64,000 bases of DNA from the NCBI GenBank assembly GCA_965221935.1, contig CBDCSZ010000063.1:124001-188000 (forward strand). The letters run 5' to 3'. Numbering within the stretch: position 1 is the stretch's first letter; each line of letters begins with the position of its first letter. Made by a program: the position numbers and the translations under genes. This document shows positions 36,531-45,932 of this stretch, piece after piece. The DNA is from JAPOXR01 sp965221935 (GTDB taxonomy: Bacteria; Pseudomonadota; Alphaproteobacteria; Rhodobacterales; Rhodobacteraceae). The notes below the pieces were generated by a model, which was not told the origin of the DNA, made no database searches, and saw only the letters and a program-made list of their open reading frames with translations.

Positions 36531-39113
36531 TTAAACTTTTCTTGAACGAATGGTTGCCTGCGCGGCAGCGAGTCTTGCAACCGGCAGGCGGAAGGGCGAA
36601 CAGGACACGTAATCGATGCCCAGATCTTCACAAAACTCCAGGGACGCAGGGTCCGCACCATGCTCGCCGCACAGTCCCAAGGTGATTTCCCCGCCCTGCG
36701 CCCTTGCCCGCCGTACAGCGACTTCGATCAATTCTCCCACGCCTTCGCGGTCAATCGATACGAACGGATCCGCCGCAAACACGCCTTGACGGAGATAGTT
36801 GGGCATGAACCGGCCCGCATCATCGCGCGAAAGTCCGTAAGCCATTTGGGTCAGGTCGTTGGTGCCAAAGCTGAGAAACTGCGCGTACTCCGTGATCGCG
36901 TCCGCCCTAAGCGCGGCGCGCGGCGTCTCAATCATCGCCCCCACGAGATAGGTTACGCAGCCACCCCGCTCGCTGGCGACTTCCTCCGCGACCGCGTCAA
37001 CACGGCCCTTCAGGATCTCCAACTCTCGCTGTGCCGAGACCAGCGGCACCATAATTTCGGGAACCGCCGGATCTCCCGTTTCCTGCCCGGCTTCGTATGC
37101 AGCCTCCAGGATTGCCCGTGCCTGCATTTCATAGATCTCCGGATAGGCGATCCCCACGCGGCAACCGCGATTGCCGAGCATTGGGTTGAACTCCTCCAGC
37201 GCCGCCGCTCGCGCCATCACCCGGTCAACCGGCATGCCCATGGCATCCGCCAGTTCGGACATCTCCCGTTCACCATGTGGCAGGAACTCATGCAGTGGCG
37301 GGTCCAGCAGTCGAACCACGACCGGACGTCCGTGCATCGCAATGAATAGTTCAAGAAAGTCGTCATGCTGCATGGGACGCAGCCGCTCCAGCGCCCGCCT
37401 GCGTTCGTATTCGGTCTCGGCCAAAATCACTTCCCGCATGGCCGTGATTCGGCCCTTGGCGAAGAACATGTGCTCCGTTCGGCAGAGCCCGACGCCGTCC
37501 GCGCGGTACTCAAGCGCGAGTCTCGCATCACGCGTCGTGTCCGCGTTGGCACGTACCTTCATGCGACGGAAATCGTCGGCCCATTCGAGCAGTTCCGCCA
37601 TCGGGCCACCGAAGTCCGGAGGCAGCGTAGGCACCGTCCCCTCGTACACGACCCCTCCCGCACCATCGACGGTCACTTCGTCCCCCTCCCGGAGGACGCC
37701 GCCGGCGTCGGCGCGAAGCAAACGGGAGTCCGCATCGATCTTGATATCCACAACTCCTGTCACGCACGGCCGACCTAGTCCCCGTGCAACTACCGCGGCG
37801 TGACTGGTCGTACCACCGCGACTCGTGAGCATGGCCGCAGCCACATGCATCGCACCGACGTCCGCCGGGTCGGTTTCGGTTTTCGCCAAAACAGGACGGT
37901 CGCCATACGCGGCAAGTTGCTCCGCGGCGGACGCGCTGAACACGATTCGGCCGGATGCCGCACCAGGAGATGCAGCAATTCCGCGGCAGAACTCCGTGCG
38001 CGCCGCCGCGGGATCGATCCGGGCATGAAGCATTTCTTCCACGCGCAGGGGATCGATGCGAAGGAGCGCGGTTTCCCGCTCAAGGATTCCCCGTTTCACG
38101 AACTCCAGCGCCAGCGCCGCTTCACCCCTCGCGGAGAGTCTTAGAGGAATCGCATCGGTTATTCGCAGGGCGCCGCCTTCGAACACGAAGCCGATTTCAA
38201 GTGCGTCGCGAAGCTCGTCTTCGCAGTTCTCTACGGTCTCCTTCAAATTGGACAGGGCTTCCGGGCTTGCGTTTCCGAATTTGGCGGCATCCCATTCACC
38301 TGCAGCAGCAACCGGATATCCCGGTTCGACTTTCCGGGACGGGCTGAAGCGCAGGGCGACTGCAGACTTGGCGCCATTTTCGTCTCGAATCCGAATACTT
38401 CCGGAACCGGCGACACCCCCGCCAGCCATTTGCGCCATTTCCTGAATAAGGATGGCATGGCTGTCGTCTTCATTCAGCCCTGCAACCCCTGTTCTGGGTC
38501 GTGAAAGCCTTTTCAGCGATAGACGGAGTTGTTCGAAGGCGGAATTCGGAACGGCAACTCCGCATTCGCTCCGGAGTATCCTGACGAACTCCTTCGACAG
38601 CCGATTGAAGTCCGCTGCACTGTTCCCCGGCATCGCGGCACGTGCGGCTTCGAATCGCTCAGGATCCGCACCGAATACCGTGCAAGCGAATCCTTGCAGG
38701 AACTGGCAACGCATGCTATGCGCCCGCCTCTCCCCGTATAGCCGAACCAGTCCCGACAATATGGACGGCATGAATCCCACGTTGAGTACAGACGGATGCA
38801 GTCCGGCGCGGGGTCCCTCGGGGCTTTGCCGAACGGCTAGAAGAAGGGGGGCATTCTTCTTACCCAACTGCTTTCCGAGGCGCGATTCCAGTCGGCCAAG
38901 CGCACGTGAAAATGGTCCTGTTTGCTTCGAACGCCCTGTGCGCGCTATGTCGCCGAGATCGAGGTGTCCCGCTTCGATGATGAAGCCGTCGGGAACCGGT
39001 AGGCCCGCCCGCTTCAGGCGAGCGAGCCTCCCGCCGCGGGCTCCCAGCCGGGATGATTCCCAATCGACGGAACCGCCGTCTCCGTCAAGATCAAAAATAT
39101 CGCCTCCGTTCAT
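36531..39113 (-). CDS. ppdK: Pyruvate phosphate dikinase (PPDK) with degenerate ATP-binding domain
   Basis: The 860-residue protein sits at the usual glyQ-glyS-ppdK place; its ATG overlaps the glyS stop (39110-39113). The central phosphohistidine domain is intact (MLTSRGGTTSHAAVVARGLG), as is the PEP/pyruvate barrel (RANADTTRDARLALEYRADG, GLCRTEHMFF, SFGTNDLTQMAYGLSRDD, LGLCGEHGADP with the catalytic Cys). The N-terminal ATP-grasp part is not: GGKGANL is GARGGRL, SMPGMMDTVLNLG is GLHPSVLNVGF, the FTRNPxTGE block is missing and the final LQTR is IPLR. PPDK normally interconverts ATP, phosphate and pyruvate with AMP, pyrophosphate and PEP. This copy may have lost ATP turnover. Confidence 0.85.
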   Translation of the reverse strand: MNGGDIFDLDGDGGSVDWESSRLGARGGRLARLKRAGLPVPDGFIIEAGHLDLGDIARTGRSKQTGPFSRALGRLESRLGKQLGKKNAPLLLAVRQSPEGPRAGLHPSVLNVGFMPSILSGLVRLYGERRAHSMRCQFLQGFACTVFGADPERFEAARAAMPGNSAADFNRLSKEFVRILRSECGVAVPNSAFEQLRLSLKRLSRPRTGVAGLNEDDSHAILIQEMAQMAGGGVAGSGSIRIRDENGAKSAVALRFSPSRKVEPGYPVAAAGEWDAAKFGNASPEALSNLKETVENCEDELRDALEIGFVFEGGALRITDAIPLRLSARGEAALALEFVKRGILERETALLRIDPLRVEEMLHARIDPAAARTEFCRGIAASPGAASGRIVFSASAAEQLAAYGDRPVLAKTETDPADVGAMHVAAAMLTSRGGTTSHAAVVARGLGRPCVTGVVDIKIDADSRLLRADAGGVLREGDEVTVDGAGGVVYEGTVPTLPPDFGGPMAELLEWADDFRRMKVRANADTTRDARLALEYRADGVGLCRTEHMFFAKGRITAMREVILAETEYERRRALERLRPMQHDDFLELFIAMHGRPVVVRLLDPPLHEFLPHGEREMSELADAMGMPVDRVMARAAALEEFNPMLGNRGCRVGIAYPEIYEMQARAILEAAYEAGQETGDPAVPEIMVPLVSAQRELEILKGRVDAVAEEVASERGGCVTYLVGAMIETPRAALRADAITEYAQFLSFGTNDLTQMAYGLSRDDAGRFMPNYLRQGVFAADPFVSIDREGVGELIEVAVRRARAQGGEITLGLCGEHGADPASLEFCEDLGIDYVSCSPFRLPVARLAAAQATIRSRKV

Positions 39114-41191
39114 CCTTCGAGCTCATGGAATGCCGCAACGCTTTCCATCGTTTCCCGCACGCGAACCAACTGCCGAAGGCGATTTTGCCGCAAATCCGTT
39201 TCCGACGCATTCACCGTGACCCGATCAAAGAACCCGTCAACCGGGGCGCGGAGAACGGACAGTGCTTGCATCGCCCGCAAGTACGCCTCATCGTTCAATG
39301 CTTTCAGGATTTCGGGCTCAAGTACATCAAGATGGCCGGCGAGCGCCCGTTCTTCCGGCTCCCGGTACTTGGCCGGGTCCGGCAATGACATCTCGCTTCC
39401 GCCCACTTCCACCCCTTCATCGGCAAGAATGTTACTGCACCGGCGATACGCTGCCAGCAGATCCCCGGCCTCTGGCGCTCGATCCAGAAAATCCGTCAAC
39501 GCCTCCGCCCGCTGCAGATAGCGAAACACGTCATCCTCTTTGCCGTCAGACCGAATCGCAGCCAGCACATCGTGCCGGAATCCGCGCTCCCTCAGGTAAA
39601 CCCTTAGGCGTTCCAGAACAAATGCGCAGGCGGCTTCTCCCGCGTCAGCGATCGCCTTGAGACGGCTTCCGGCATAGCTTTCTTCGGACCAGGCAAGGAC
39701 TGTGGTAATGGGCACCCGGAATCCGTTCTCAAGGAGCGTTCGCAAAAGCGCCAAGGCGGAGCGCCTGAGGGCATACGGATCCTTGGAACCGGTTGGCCGA
39801 ATGCCCACAGCAAAAAAACCGAACAGCGAATCGACCCGGTCCGCGATCACCAACGAAGCCGCAACCGGTTGGCGAACCGACATCTCTCCGGGACCGGCGG
39901 GACGGTATTGTTGGGCGATGGCATTTGCCACCGCCTCCGAAAGTCCGCAATCCGTTGCCAGATGCCCCCCGACAATTCCCTGTAGGCTCGGGAATTCCGT
40001 AACGGTGCTGGAAAGCAAATCTGCCTTCGAAAGCAGACCCGCTTGCTCCGCCAACGCCGGGTCTGCGCCCACCAACGGCGCCACCCGCCTGGCGAGCGCC
40101 GCAATTCTCCGGGCGCGTTCCGCCACGCTCCCAAGTGCCGCGTGATGCACCATGCCGCCCAACCGGGAAGACATCCCTTTCAGTCCAGCCGCGCGATCGC
40201 ATGCCCAAAAATAACCGGCATCCGCGAGCCGAGCCCGCAGGACACGTTCGTACCCCGCACGCATCCGCCTGTTTCCGTCTGACGACTCGATATCGGATAC
40301 CGCCGCGAACGCAGTAATCGCCCCACCCCGAGCGCGTCGAAGGGAAAAGAATCGCTGGTGGCTGCGCATCGCAGTACGCAGGATTTCACCGGGCAATTCC
40401 CTGTAGGCCGGGTCAATACTCCCCTGTACGACAACCGGCCATTCCACCATCGCGGCGTTCTCTTCGAGCAGTCCCTGGTCTGCAACCAATTCCAGTCCCT
40501 CTTCGGATGCCGTCCTCTCCAATCCCTCAAGAATCCGGTTCTTTCTTTCCTCGACCCGAAGCAGGACCGATGCCTTGCGAAGCTGCAATTGATAGGATTT
40601 GGCGCTCCGAATTCCGATCCATCCCGGAGCGAGGAAGGGATGCCCCCTAGTCTGCGAGCCGACGGGAATGCCTTCAAGATCAAACGCAATCGTCCGGCTC
40701 TGGTCGCCTTCCCCAATCAGGCAAATGATCGAACGCAGGGGTCTCGGCCACCGGAATGCTCCCCTTCCCCATCGCATCGATTTTGGCCAGGTAATCGACC
40801 GGATCGCTTGCGGAGCAATGCACGCGACATGCAACTCCGTGGCCATTCCGGGGCGCTTCAAGACCGCGTAATGGTACGAGTTCTTTCCTTCCCCGCGGAT
40901 TTCGAGATGTTCCTGGCCGATGCCGGCCGAACGTGCAAACCCCGAAATGGCCGTGGCCGGCGCGCCAACCCTGGGACCGCGTCGCTCCTCGACAAAAGGC
41001 GGAGATTCGGCGGGAAGTCCATACATCAGCAGCGTCAATCGCCGAGGAGTGGAAAGCGCAATCGCCTCGTTCCAGGATAAACCCGCGTCGCGCAAGCCCC
41101 CTGACATCGCTCGTTGCAGCGATTCGGCGCCAATTCTCTGCGTGGCGGGGGGTAATTCCTCCGAATGAAGTTCCAGCAAGATGTCGGGCAC
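39110..41191 (-). CDS. glyS: Glycyl-tRNA synthetase beta subunit
   Basis: The 693-residue protein starts at GTG 41189-41191, 3 bp after the glyQ stop. It begins DILLELHSEELPPATQRIGA, the standard GlyS N-terminus, and has GRGAFRWPRPLRSIICL, the HD-like core region around FWACDRAAGLKGMSSRLGGM, and the C-terminal anticodon-binding DALR region. It works with GlyQ in an alpha2beta2 enzyme that charges tRNA-Gly. Confidence 0.95.
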   Translation of the reverse strand: MPDILLELHSEELPPATQRIGAESLQRAMSGGLRDAGLSWNEAIALSTPRRLTLLMYGLPAESPPFVEERRGPRVGAPATAISGFARSAGIGQEHLEIRGEGKNSYHYAVLKRPGMATELHVACIAPQAIRSITWPKSMRWGRGAFRWPRPLRSIICLIGEGDQSRTIAFDLEGIPVGSQTRGHPFLAPGWIGIRSAKSYQLQLRKASVLLRVEERKNRILEGLERTASEEGLELVADQGLLEENAAMVEWPVVVQGSIDPAYRELPGEILRTAMRSHQRFFSLRRARGGAITAFAAVSDIESSDGNRRMRAGYERVLRARLADAGYFWACDRAAGLKGMSSRLGGMVHHAALGSVAERARRIAALARRVAPLVGADPALAEQAGLLSKADLLSSTVTEFPSLQGIVGGHLATDCGLSEAVANAIAQQYRPAGPGEMSVRQPVAASLVIADRVDSLFGFFAVGIRPTGSKDPYALRRSALALLRTLLENGFRVPITTVLAWSEESYAGSRLKAIADAGEAACAFVLERLRVYLRERGFRHDVLAAIRSDGKEDDVFRYLQRAEALTDFLDRAPEAGDLLAAYRRCSNILADEGVEVGGSEMSLPDPAKYREPEERALAGHLDVLEPEILKALNDEAYLRAMQALSVLRAPVDGFFDRVTVNASETDLRQNRLRQLVRVRETMESVAAFHELEG

Positions 41192-41194
41192 GTA

Positions 41195-42134
41195 TCATTC
41201 CTCGTGAGTTGCCTCGCTCGCGAGGTAGGCGTCGGCACAGTTCCGGGCGAGGCTGCGCACCCGGTCGATATAGCTCTGGCGTTCGGCCACGGAAAATTAC
41301 CCCGCGTGCATCAAGAAGATTGAAGGTATGGGAAGCCTTTATGCACTGGTCGTAGGCAGGATGCACCATGATCGTGCGTTCGCCAGTTCTCGGATCCACG
41401 TCGTCTGCCGCCAGGATTCGCCGACATTCCGCTTCGGCGTCGCAAAAGTGTGTGAACAGCATATCTGTATCCGCCACATCAAAATTCCACCGGGAGAATT
41501 CACGCTCACACCGCCGAAACACATCGCCGTACGAAACCCCTTCGCTGTTGTACGGAAGATCGAACACATTCTCGATTTGCAGCACGAACATCGCAAGCCT
41601 TTCCACGCCGTAGGTGATCTCACCGGGCACCGGATCGCACTCGTGGCCACCGAACTGCTGAAAATACGTGAACTGGCTCACTTCCATGCCGTCGCACCAC
41701 ACTTCCCAGCCCAAACCGGTGGCGCCGAGCGTGGGACTCTCCCAGTCGTCCTCAACGAACCTGATATCGTGCTCGCGGGTGTCGATGCCGATTGAGACGA
41801 GCGAATCCAAATAGGCCTGCTGAAAATCCGCGGGGCACGGCTTTCGAATCACTTGATACTGCATGTATCGCTGGAGACGGTTCGGGTTGTCTCCGTACCG
41901 CCCATCCGCGGGACGGCGGGAAGGCTGCAGATAGGCGGCCGACCACGGATGCGACCCCAGGGAACGCAGCGCCGTCGCCGGGTGGAATGTCCCGGCGCCC
42001 ACCTCCAAATCGTAGGGCTCCAGAATGACGCACCCCTGATCCGCCCAAAACCTGTGAAGCTCAAGAATAAGATCTTGAAAACACGCGGGGCGTTTCTCCG
42101 TACGCGAAACACTGGGAGAACGAGTATGAGGCAT
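41195..42134 (-). pseudogene. glyQ: Glycyl-tRNA synthetase alpha subunit, single-base frameshift near 3' end
   Basis: From ATG 42134 (MPHTRSPSVSRTEKRPACFQ) the sequence is an excellent GlyQ: LILELHRFWADQGCVILEPY, GAGTFHPATALRSLG, YMQYQVIRKPCPADFQQAYL, GWEVWCDGMEVSQFTYFQQF, HTFNLLDARGVI. One extra base in the A-run 41293-41296 (plus strand) then shifts the frame. Without it the protein ends SVAERQSYIDRVRSLARNCA and ...ADAYLASEATHEE, stop 41195-41197, about 312 residues. As given, translation runs far into glyS. GlyQ is essential, so a sequencing error is the simplest reading. Confidence 0.9.
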
Positions 42135-42522
42135 TGCAAAGCATCCGGGCGTCCGACGCAAGAGGCTTCTAACGGGAACCGAAGCAATCGACAAACGCCC
42201 CGGGCATCCAAACCCTGAATCAGCACGATCCCGGAGATGGCGGCCGGGGAGCCATGCCGTCCGGGAACCACTTGCCAAGTGCAGCGGGACCCGGTTTCAT
42301 ACAGACGTCAATTCTCTGGAGGCCCCATTCTCTCGCCGGAAGAGAGCGGGGATGAATGTGCGCGGGACCGATACGGCCGTTACATTCTGCACACTGCGCA
42401 ACATGATGCGCCAAGTCTCCTCCATGCCATGGTTCAAGCCGGAATACTCCAGTCACGAGATGCGGATTCCCTGTGCTCCCGCTAGGTTATCGTCGTGCCG
42501 CACTGTCCCTGAAGAATAGACC
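42135..42522. other. Gene-free stretch between divergent glyQ and the ABC permease
   Basis: There is no supported gene. It must hold the promoters for glyQ (minus) and the permease (plus). I do not see a convincing T-box or other riboswitch structure. Confidence 0.4.
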
Positions 42523-44205
42523 TTGGCCCAACATACACTCGATCGCCCACGCTTCCGCTCTGCCATAGACACCTGGCTCGTAGGCGGGGCCGTGACGACT
42601 GCGGCGCTTGCCGCCCCGATTCTTGCCGTCGTTTGGGTTGCGTTCTTCCCGGAGGAGAACATTTGGCCGCACTTGATTCGCACCGCCCTGCCCGGTTATT
42701 TCCGCAATACCCTGCTGCTCATGACGCTTGTCGCGGTCGGAACCGCAATCGTAGGAACCGGCACGGCCTGGCTTCTGGCGAATTACCGCTTTCCCGGCCG
42801 CGCAATCCTTGACTGGGCGCTGCTGGCGCCATTGGCGGCCCCTGCCTACATCGCAGCGTACGCTTTGGTCGATTTTCTTGAGTACGCCGGACCCGTGCAG
42901 ACCGCGCTTCGTCAGGCGGCAGGTTGGAAGGACGCGCGCGACTACTGGTTTCCGGAAATCCGCTCGCTGGGCGGCGCCGCATTCGTCATGACTTTCGCCT
43001 TTTATCCCTATGTTTACATGCTGGTCAGGGCAGCCTTCAACCGACAGTCGACAACAGCGCTCGAAGTTGCCCGCTCGCTCGGGTGCGGACCGACCAGCGC
43101 GTTCTTCCGGGTAATGGTGCCGCTCGCACGGCCCGCAATCGTAGCCGGAGCGGCGCTCGCACTCATGGAGACACTCAACGATTTTGGGACGGTCGAATAT
43201 TTCGCCGTTCCCACGCTGACAACCGGGATCTTTCGGATTTGGTTCGAGACCTACAACCCCGGCGGCGCGGCGCAGATCGCTCTCGTCATGCTTGTGCTGG
43301 TCTTTGGGTTGATCACCATCGAACGTCGATCCAGAAGGCGCGCACGGTTTCATGATTCGCTGACACGATTCAACCATTTCCAAGGTCGAAGGCTCCACGG
43401 CGCTGCCGCCTGGGCAGCATCCCTCGCCTGCATTTTGCCTGTGACGATCGGATTCGCGCTTCCGGCCGGCGTACTCGCGTGGCGCTCGTTTGCACATTTT
43501 GAGTTGTTGCTGGACACGGCGTTCCTGCTCAATGCGTTCCGTACGGCGGCGTTGGCGGGATGCGCCGCGACGCTCGCCGTTGCGACCGGCTTCTTCCTTG
43601 TTTACGGCGCGCGGGCGGCCCGCTCGAATGTTCCCCGCCAACTCGCCCGCATGGCGTCGCTCGGATACGCGGTCCCCGGCGCTGTTCTCGCGATCGGCGT
43701 ATTGATCCCGATGTTGGCGATCGACCGAGCACTCGCCTCTCTGGGCTTGACCAGCACCTTGTTCCTTGCCGGTTCGGTTGTCGGACTTCTTGTCGCATAC
43801 CTCGTCAGATTTGCGGCGATTCCCTACGGGGCCATCGATTCGGGATTTTCCCGAATCACTCCCACCATGGAGATGGCGGCCCGTACGCTCGGCCAAACGC
43901 GGACCGGTGCGTTTCGGCGGGTGCAACTGCCGCTTGTTCGAGGTTCGCTTCTTGCCGCTTGGTTGCTGGTATTCGTCGAAGCCGCAAAGGAACTGCCGGC
44001 CACGCTGATTTTGCGGCCGTTTGATTTCGATACGCTTGCGACCCATGTCTACACTTACGCTTCACTAGAGGATCTGGACCGTGCCGCACCCTCGGCACTG
44101 GCGATCATTGTGATTGGACTTGCACCGGCAGTGCTCTTGAGAAACAGCCTGCGCCGCGAAACCTGGACCAAGACATCAAATTGGGCGAAGGGGCCTACTG
44201 AGTGA
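42523..44205 (+). CDS. Iron(III)-type ABC transporter permease (FbpB/SfuB-like)
   Basis: The 560-residue protein has about 12 transmembrane segments and two BPD_transp_1 halves. Each half has its EAA loop: EVARSLGCGPTSAFFRVMVP and EMAARTLGQTRTGAFRRVQL. Fused double permeases of this size serve ferric iron or thiamine uptake; RPFDFDTLATHVYTYASLED is typical of the iron type. The TTG at 42523 is a weak start with no strong Shine-Dalgarno. The partner binding protein and ATPase are not in the window. Confidence 0.85.
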   Translation: MAQHTLDRPRFRSAIDTWLVGGAVTTAALAAPILAVVWVAFFPEENIWPHLIRTALPGYFRNTLLLMTLVAVGTAIVGTGTAWLLANYRFPGRAILDWALLAPLAAPAYIAAYALVDFLEYAGPVQTALRQAAGWKDARDYWFPEIRSLGGAAFVMTFAFYPYVYMLVRAAFNRQSTTALEVARSLGCGPTSAFFRVMVPLARPAIVAGAALALMETLNDFGTVEYFAVPTLTTGIFRIWFETYNPGGAAQIALVMLVLVFGLITIERRSRRRARFHDSLTRFNHFQGRRLHGAAAWAASLACILPVTIGFALPAGVLAWRSFAHFELLLDTAFLLNAFRTAALAGCAATLAVATGFFLVYGARAARSNVPRQLARMASLGYAVPGAVLAIGVLIPMLAIDRALASLGLTSTLFLAGSVVGLLVAYLVRFAAIPYGAIDSGFSRITPTMEMAARTLGQTRTGAFRRVQLPLVRGSLLAAWLLVFVEAAKELPATLILRPFDFDTLATHVYTYASLEDLDRAAPSALAIIVIGLAPAVLLRNSLRRETWTKTSNWAKGPTE

Positions 44206-44268
44206 CGGCACCAGCCGAAGCCACCCGAACCCAAATCCTGCTAGACTGATGTTCTCCCAAGTGGACGG

Positions 44269-44898
44269 ATGACGGAGACCGTTCGAATGGACCTCCCGAA
44301 CCTTACGATCGTCGACGGCCTCTTGGCGTTTGTCATATTGCTCTCGGTGCTGCGCGGTTTTTCTCACGGTGGCATCAAGGAACTCGTGGGCGTGTCCGGC
44401 TGGGTGGTAAGCTTCGCTGTCGCCTTCATTTTCGGTCCCTCCGTCCGGCCGCTGATGCCGGAAATCGGCTTGTTCGGCGATTACGCCGATTCCTGCCTTA
44501 TCGCTTCATTCCTGGCGTTTCTCTCGCTTTTCGCACTGACTCTGATCTGTTTCTCCCTGATTGCCCCGGTATTTGCGCGGACATCCAGCGGTTCCGCATT
44601 TGGCTCCGCTGACAGGCTGATCGGCATTGGTTTCGGCGTGGTACGGGGGGCGGTGATCCTGCTGGGCGCGTACATGCTCTACGACGCGCTGGTGCCCGAT
44701 GTCGACAAGACCGACCTCCTGACATCTTCCGGAAGTTATGGCCTGCTTGAGGGAGCCTCGGATTTGCTGCGTGCATCTACCGTCGAGCGGGTGCCGACCT
44801 GGCTTGGCGCGCGACTTGAGGCGCTCGCCGAGGAATGCGTCGGGGAGTTGCCTAGCCTCGATTCGGGCGAGTTCCTTCAATTGCCAGCGGGTGAATGA
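44269..44898 (+). CDS. cvpA: CvpA-family membrane protein
   Basis: This 209-residue inner-membrane protein has the CvpA pattern: IVDGLLAFVILLSVLRGFSH, GGIKELVGVSGWVVSFAVAF, then GSADRLIGIGFGVVRGAVIL and a variable C-terminal tail. In E. coli CvpA affects colicin V production and envelope stress, and its gene often precedes purF. Here purF is not found downstream. Confidence 0.88.
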   Translation: MTETVRMDLPNLTIVDGLLAFVILLSVLRGFSHGGIKELVGVSGWVVSFAVAFIFGPSVRPLMPEIGLFGDYADSCLIASFLAFLSLFALTLICFSLIAPVFARTSSGSAFGSADRLIGIGFGVVRGAVILLGAYMLYDALVPDVDKTDLLTSSGSYGLLEGASDLLRASTVERVPTWLGARLEALAEECVGELPSLDSGEFLQLPAGE

Positions 44899-45226
44899 GT
44901 GCGGACGTCCTGCGACGTTTCCCTTGGCGTGTCTTACAAGCTTGATGAGGAAGCCGGGCTGCCGATGAGGCCCCGTGCGATTGCCGCGGGACGATTGGAT
45001 GCATTGCATCTGCTTGGAATTGGGCGCCGATTCCACCCGAAATCGCGTAGAGCCCATGTACAGGCGCCAGCGCGAACACACGCCGGCCGACCGCTCTCGT
45101 CACCCGAAATTCGGTATTCGAACGATCCACCATTGCAGCAAGCTCGCGGTTCAATGCAGGCCTCTTCGCTGCGGGTAGGTTGCGGTTGACGCCGGCCTTG
45201 GAGACCTTTCGCGATTGCCCGCAATC
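44899..45226. other. Gene-free stretch where purF would be expected
   Basis: These 328 bp separate cvpA from the SDR gene. Neither strand shows PurF sequence; the open frames lack domains. The third base of the stop codon of cvpA ends at 44898. Confidence 0.5.
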
Positions 45227-45925
45227 ATGGAACACGGACGCATCGCGCTCGTAACCGGTGCCTCGCGGGGACTGGGGGCGTCGGTCGCGGTAGAACTCGC
45301 CCGAAGAAAGTTCCATGTGATTGCGGTCGCACGCACAGAGGGAGCTCTCATCGAATTGGATGACCGAATTCGGGCAACGGGGTCCTCGGCAACCCTTGCG
45401 ACTCTGGACCTGACCGATCACGCCGGAATACTCCGCCTTGCAGATTCGATTCGTCAACGATGGGGGCTCCTCGATGCTCTCATTCACGCGGCGGCCAGAG
45501 CCGCCCCCTTTTCCCCCGTCACCTCCATCGAACCGGATGACCTTATGGCGCTCATGCGCACCAATGTGGACGCGACCCGCGCGCTTATCGCTGCTCTTGA
45601 TGGCCTGCTTCGAGCCTCTGCCATCGGTCTTGCGGCTTTTGTGGTCGACGACCCCAAGCCCAGTTCATTTCGGGGAGCCTACGCGGCCTCGAAATTGGCC
45701 ATGTCCGCACTCGTCAGGGCGTATGCCTCCGAAACCCGCCGTTCCGGATTGCGCGTGGTGCGGATATTGCCGCCACCCATGGCAACCGCAATTCGCGCAC
45801 GAGGATATCCCGGGGAGGATGCAAGCGCAGCGTGCCTACCAGAAGAGATTGGCGAGCGGCTGGTCTCCGCACTTCTTGAGGACGAATTGCCTTCCGGCGG
45901 GCTGCTAGATCTTCGTCGCGAATGA
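45227..45925 (+). CDS. SDR-family NAD(P)-dependent oxidoreductase
   Basis: From ATG 45227 the protein has 232 residues. It shows the Rossmann motif ALVTGASRGLGASVAVEL, the LDLTD block that contacts the cofactor, the NAG-equivalent HAAARAAPFSP, and the catalytic YAASK in FRGAYAASKLAMSALVRAYA. The catalytic Ser strand is atypical (LAAFVVDDPKPSSF). The substrate is unknown; an SDR gene next to cvpA-purF is a common alphaproteobacterial arrangement. Confidence 0.88.
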   Translation: MEHGRIALVTGASRGLGASVAVELARRKFHVIAVARTEGALIELDDRIRATGSSATLATLDLTDHAGILRLADSIRQRWGLLDALIHAAARAAPFSPVTSIEPDDLMALMRTNVDATRALIAALDGLLRASAIGLAAFVVDDPKPSSFRGAYAASKLAMSALVRAYASETRRSGLRVVRILPPPMATAIRARGYPGEDASAACLPEEIGERLVSALLEDELPSGGLLDLRRE

Positions 45926-45932
45926 ATCGGCT

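Noticed and set aside
40680..42278. A 532-codon frame starting with glyQ and running into glyS
   Set aside because: The part after the A-run is glyS sequence in a wrong frame; a one-base indel explains it better than a fused protein.
42487..44046. A 519-codon frame on the minus strand opposite the ABC permease
   Set aside because: Composition is Arg/Gly/Gln-rich and polar; the plus strand encodes a normal 12-helix permease.
44852..45487. A 211-codon minus-strand frame between cvpA and the SDR gene
   Set aside because: It overlaps both genes and shows no PurF or other domain.
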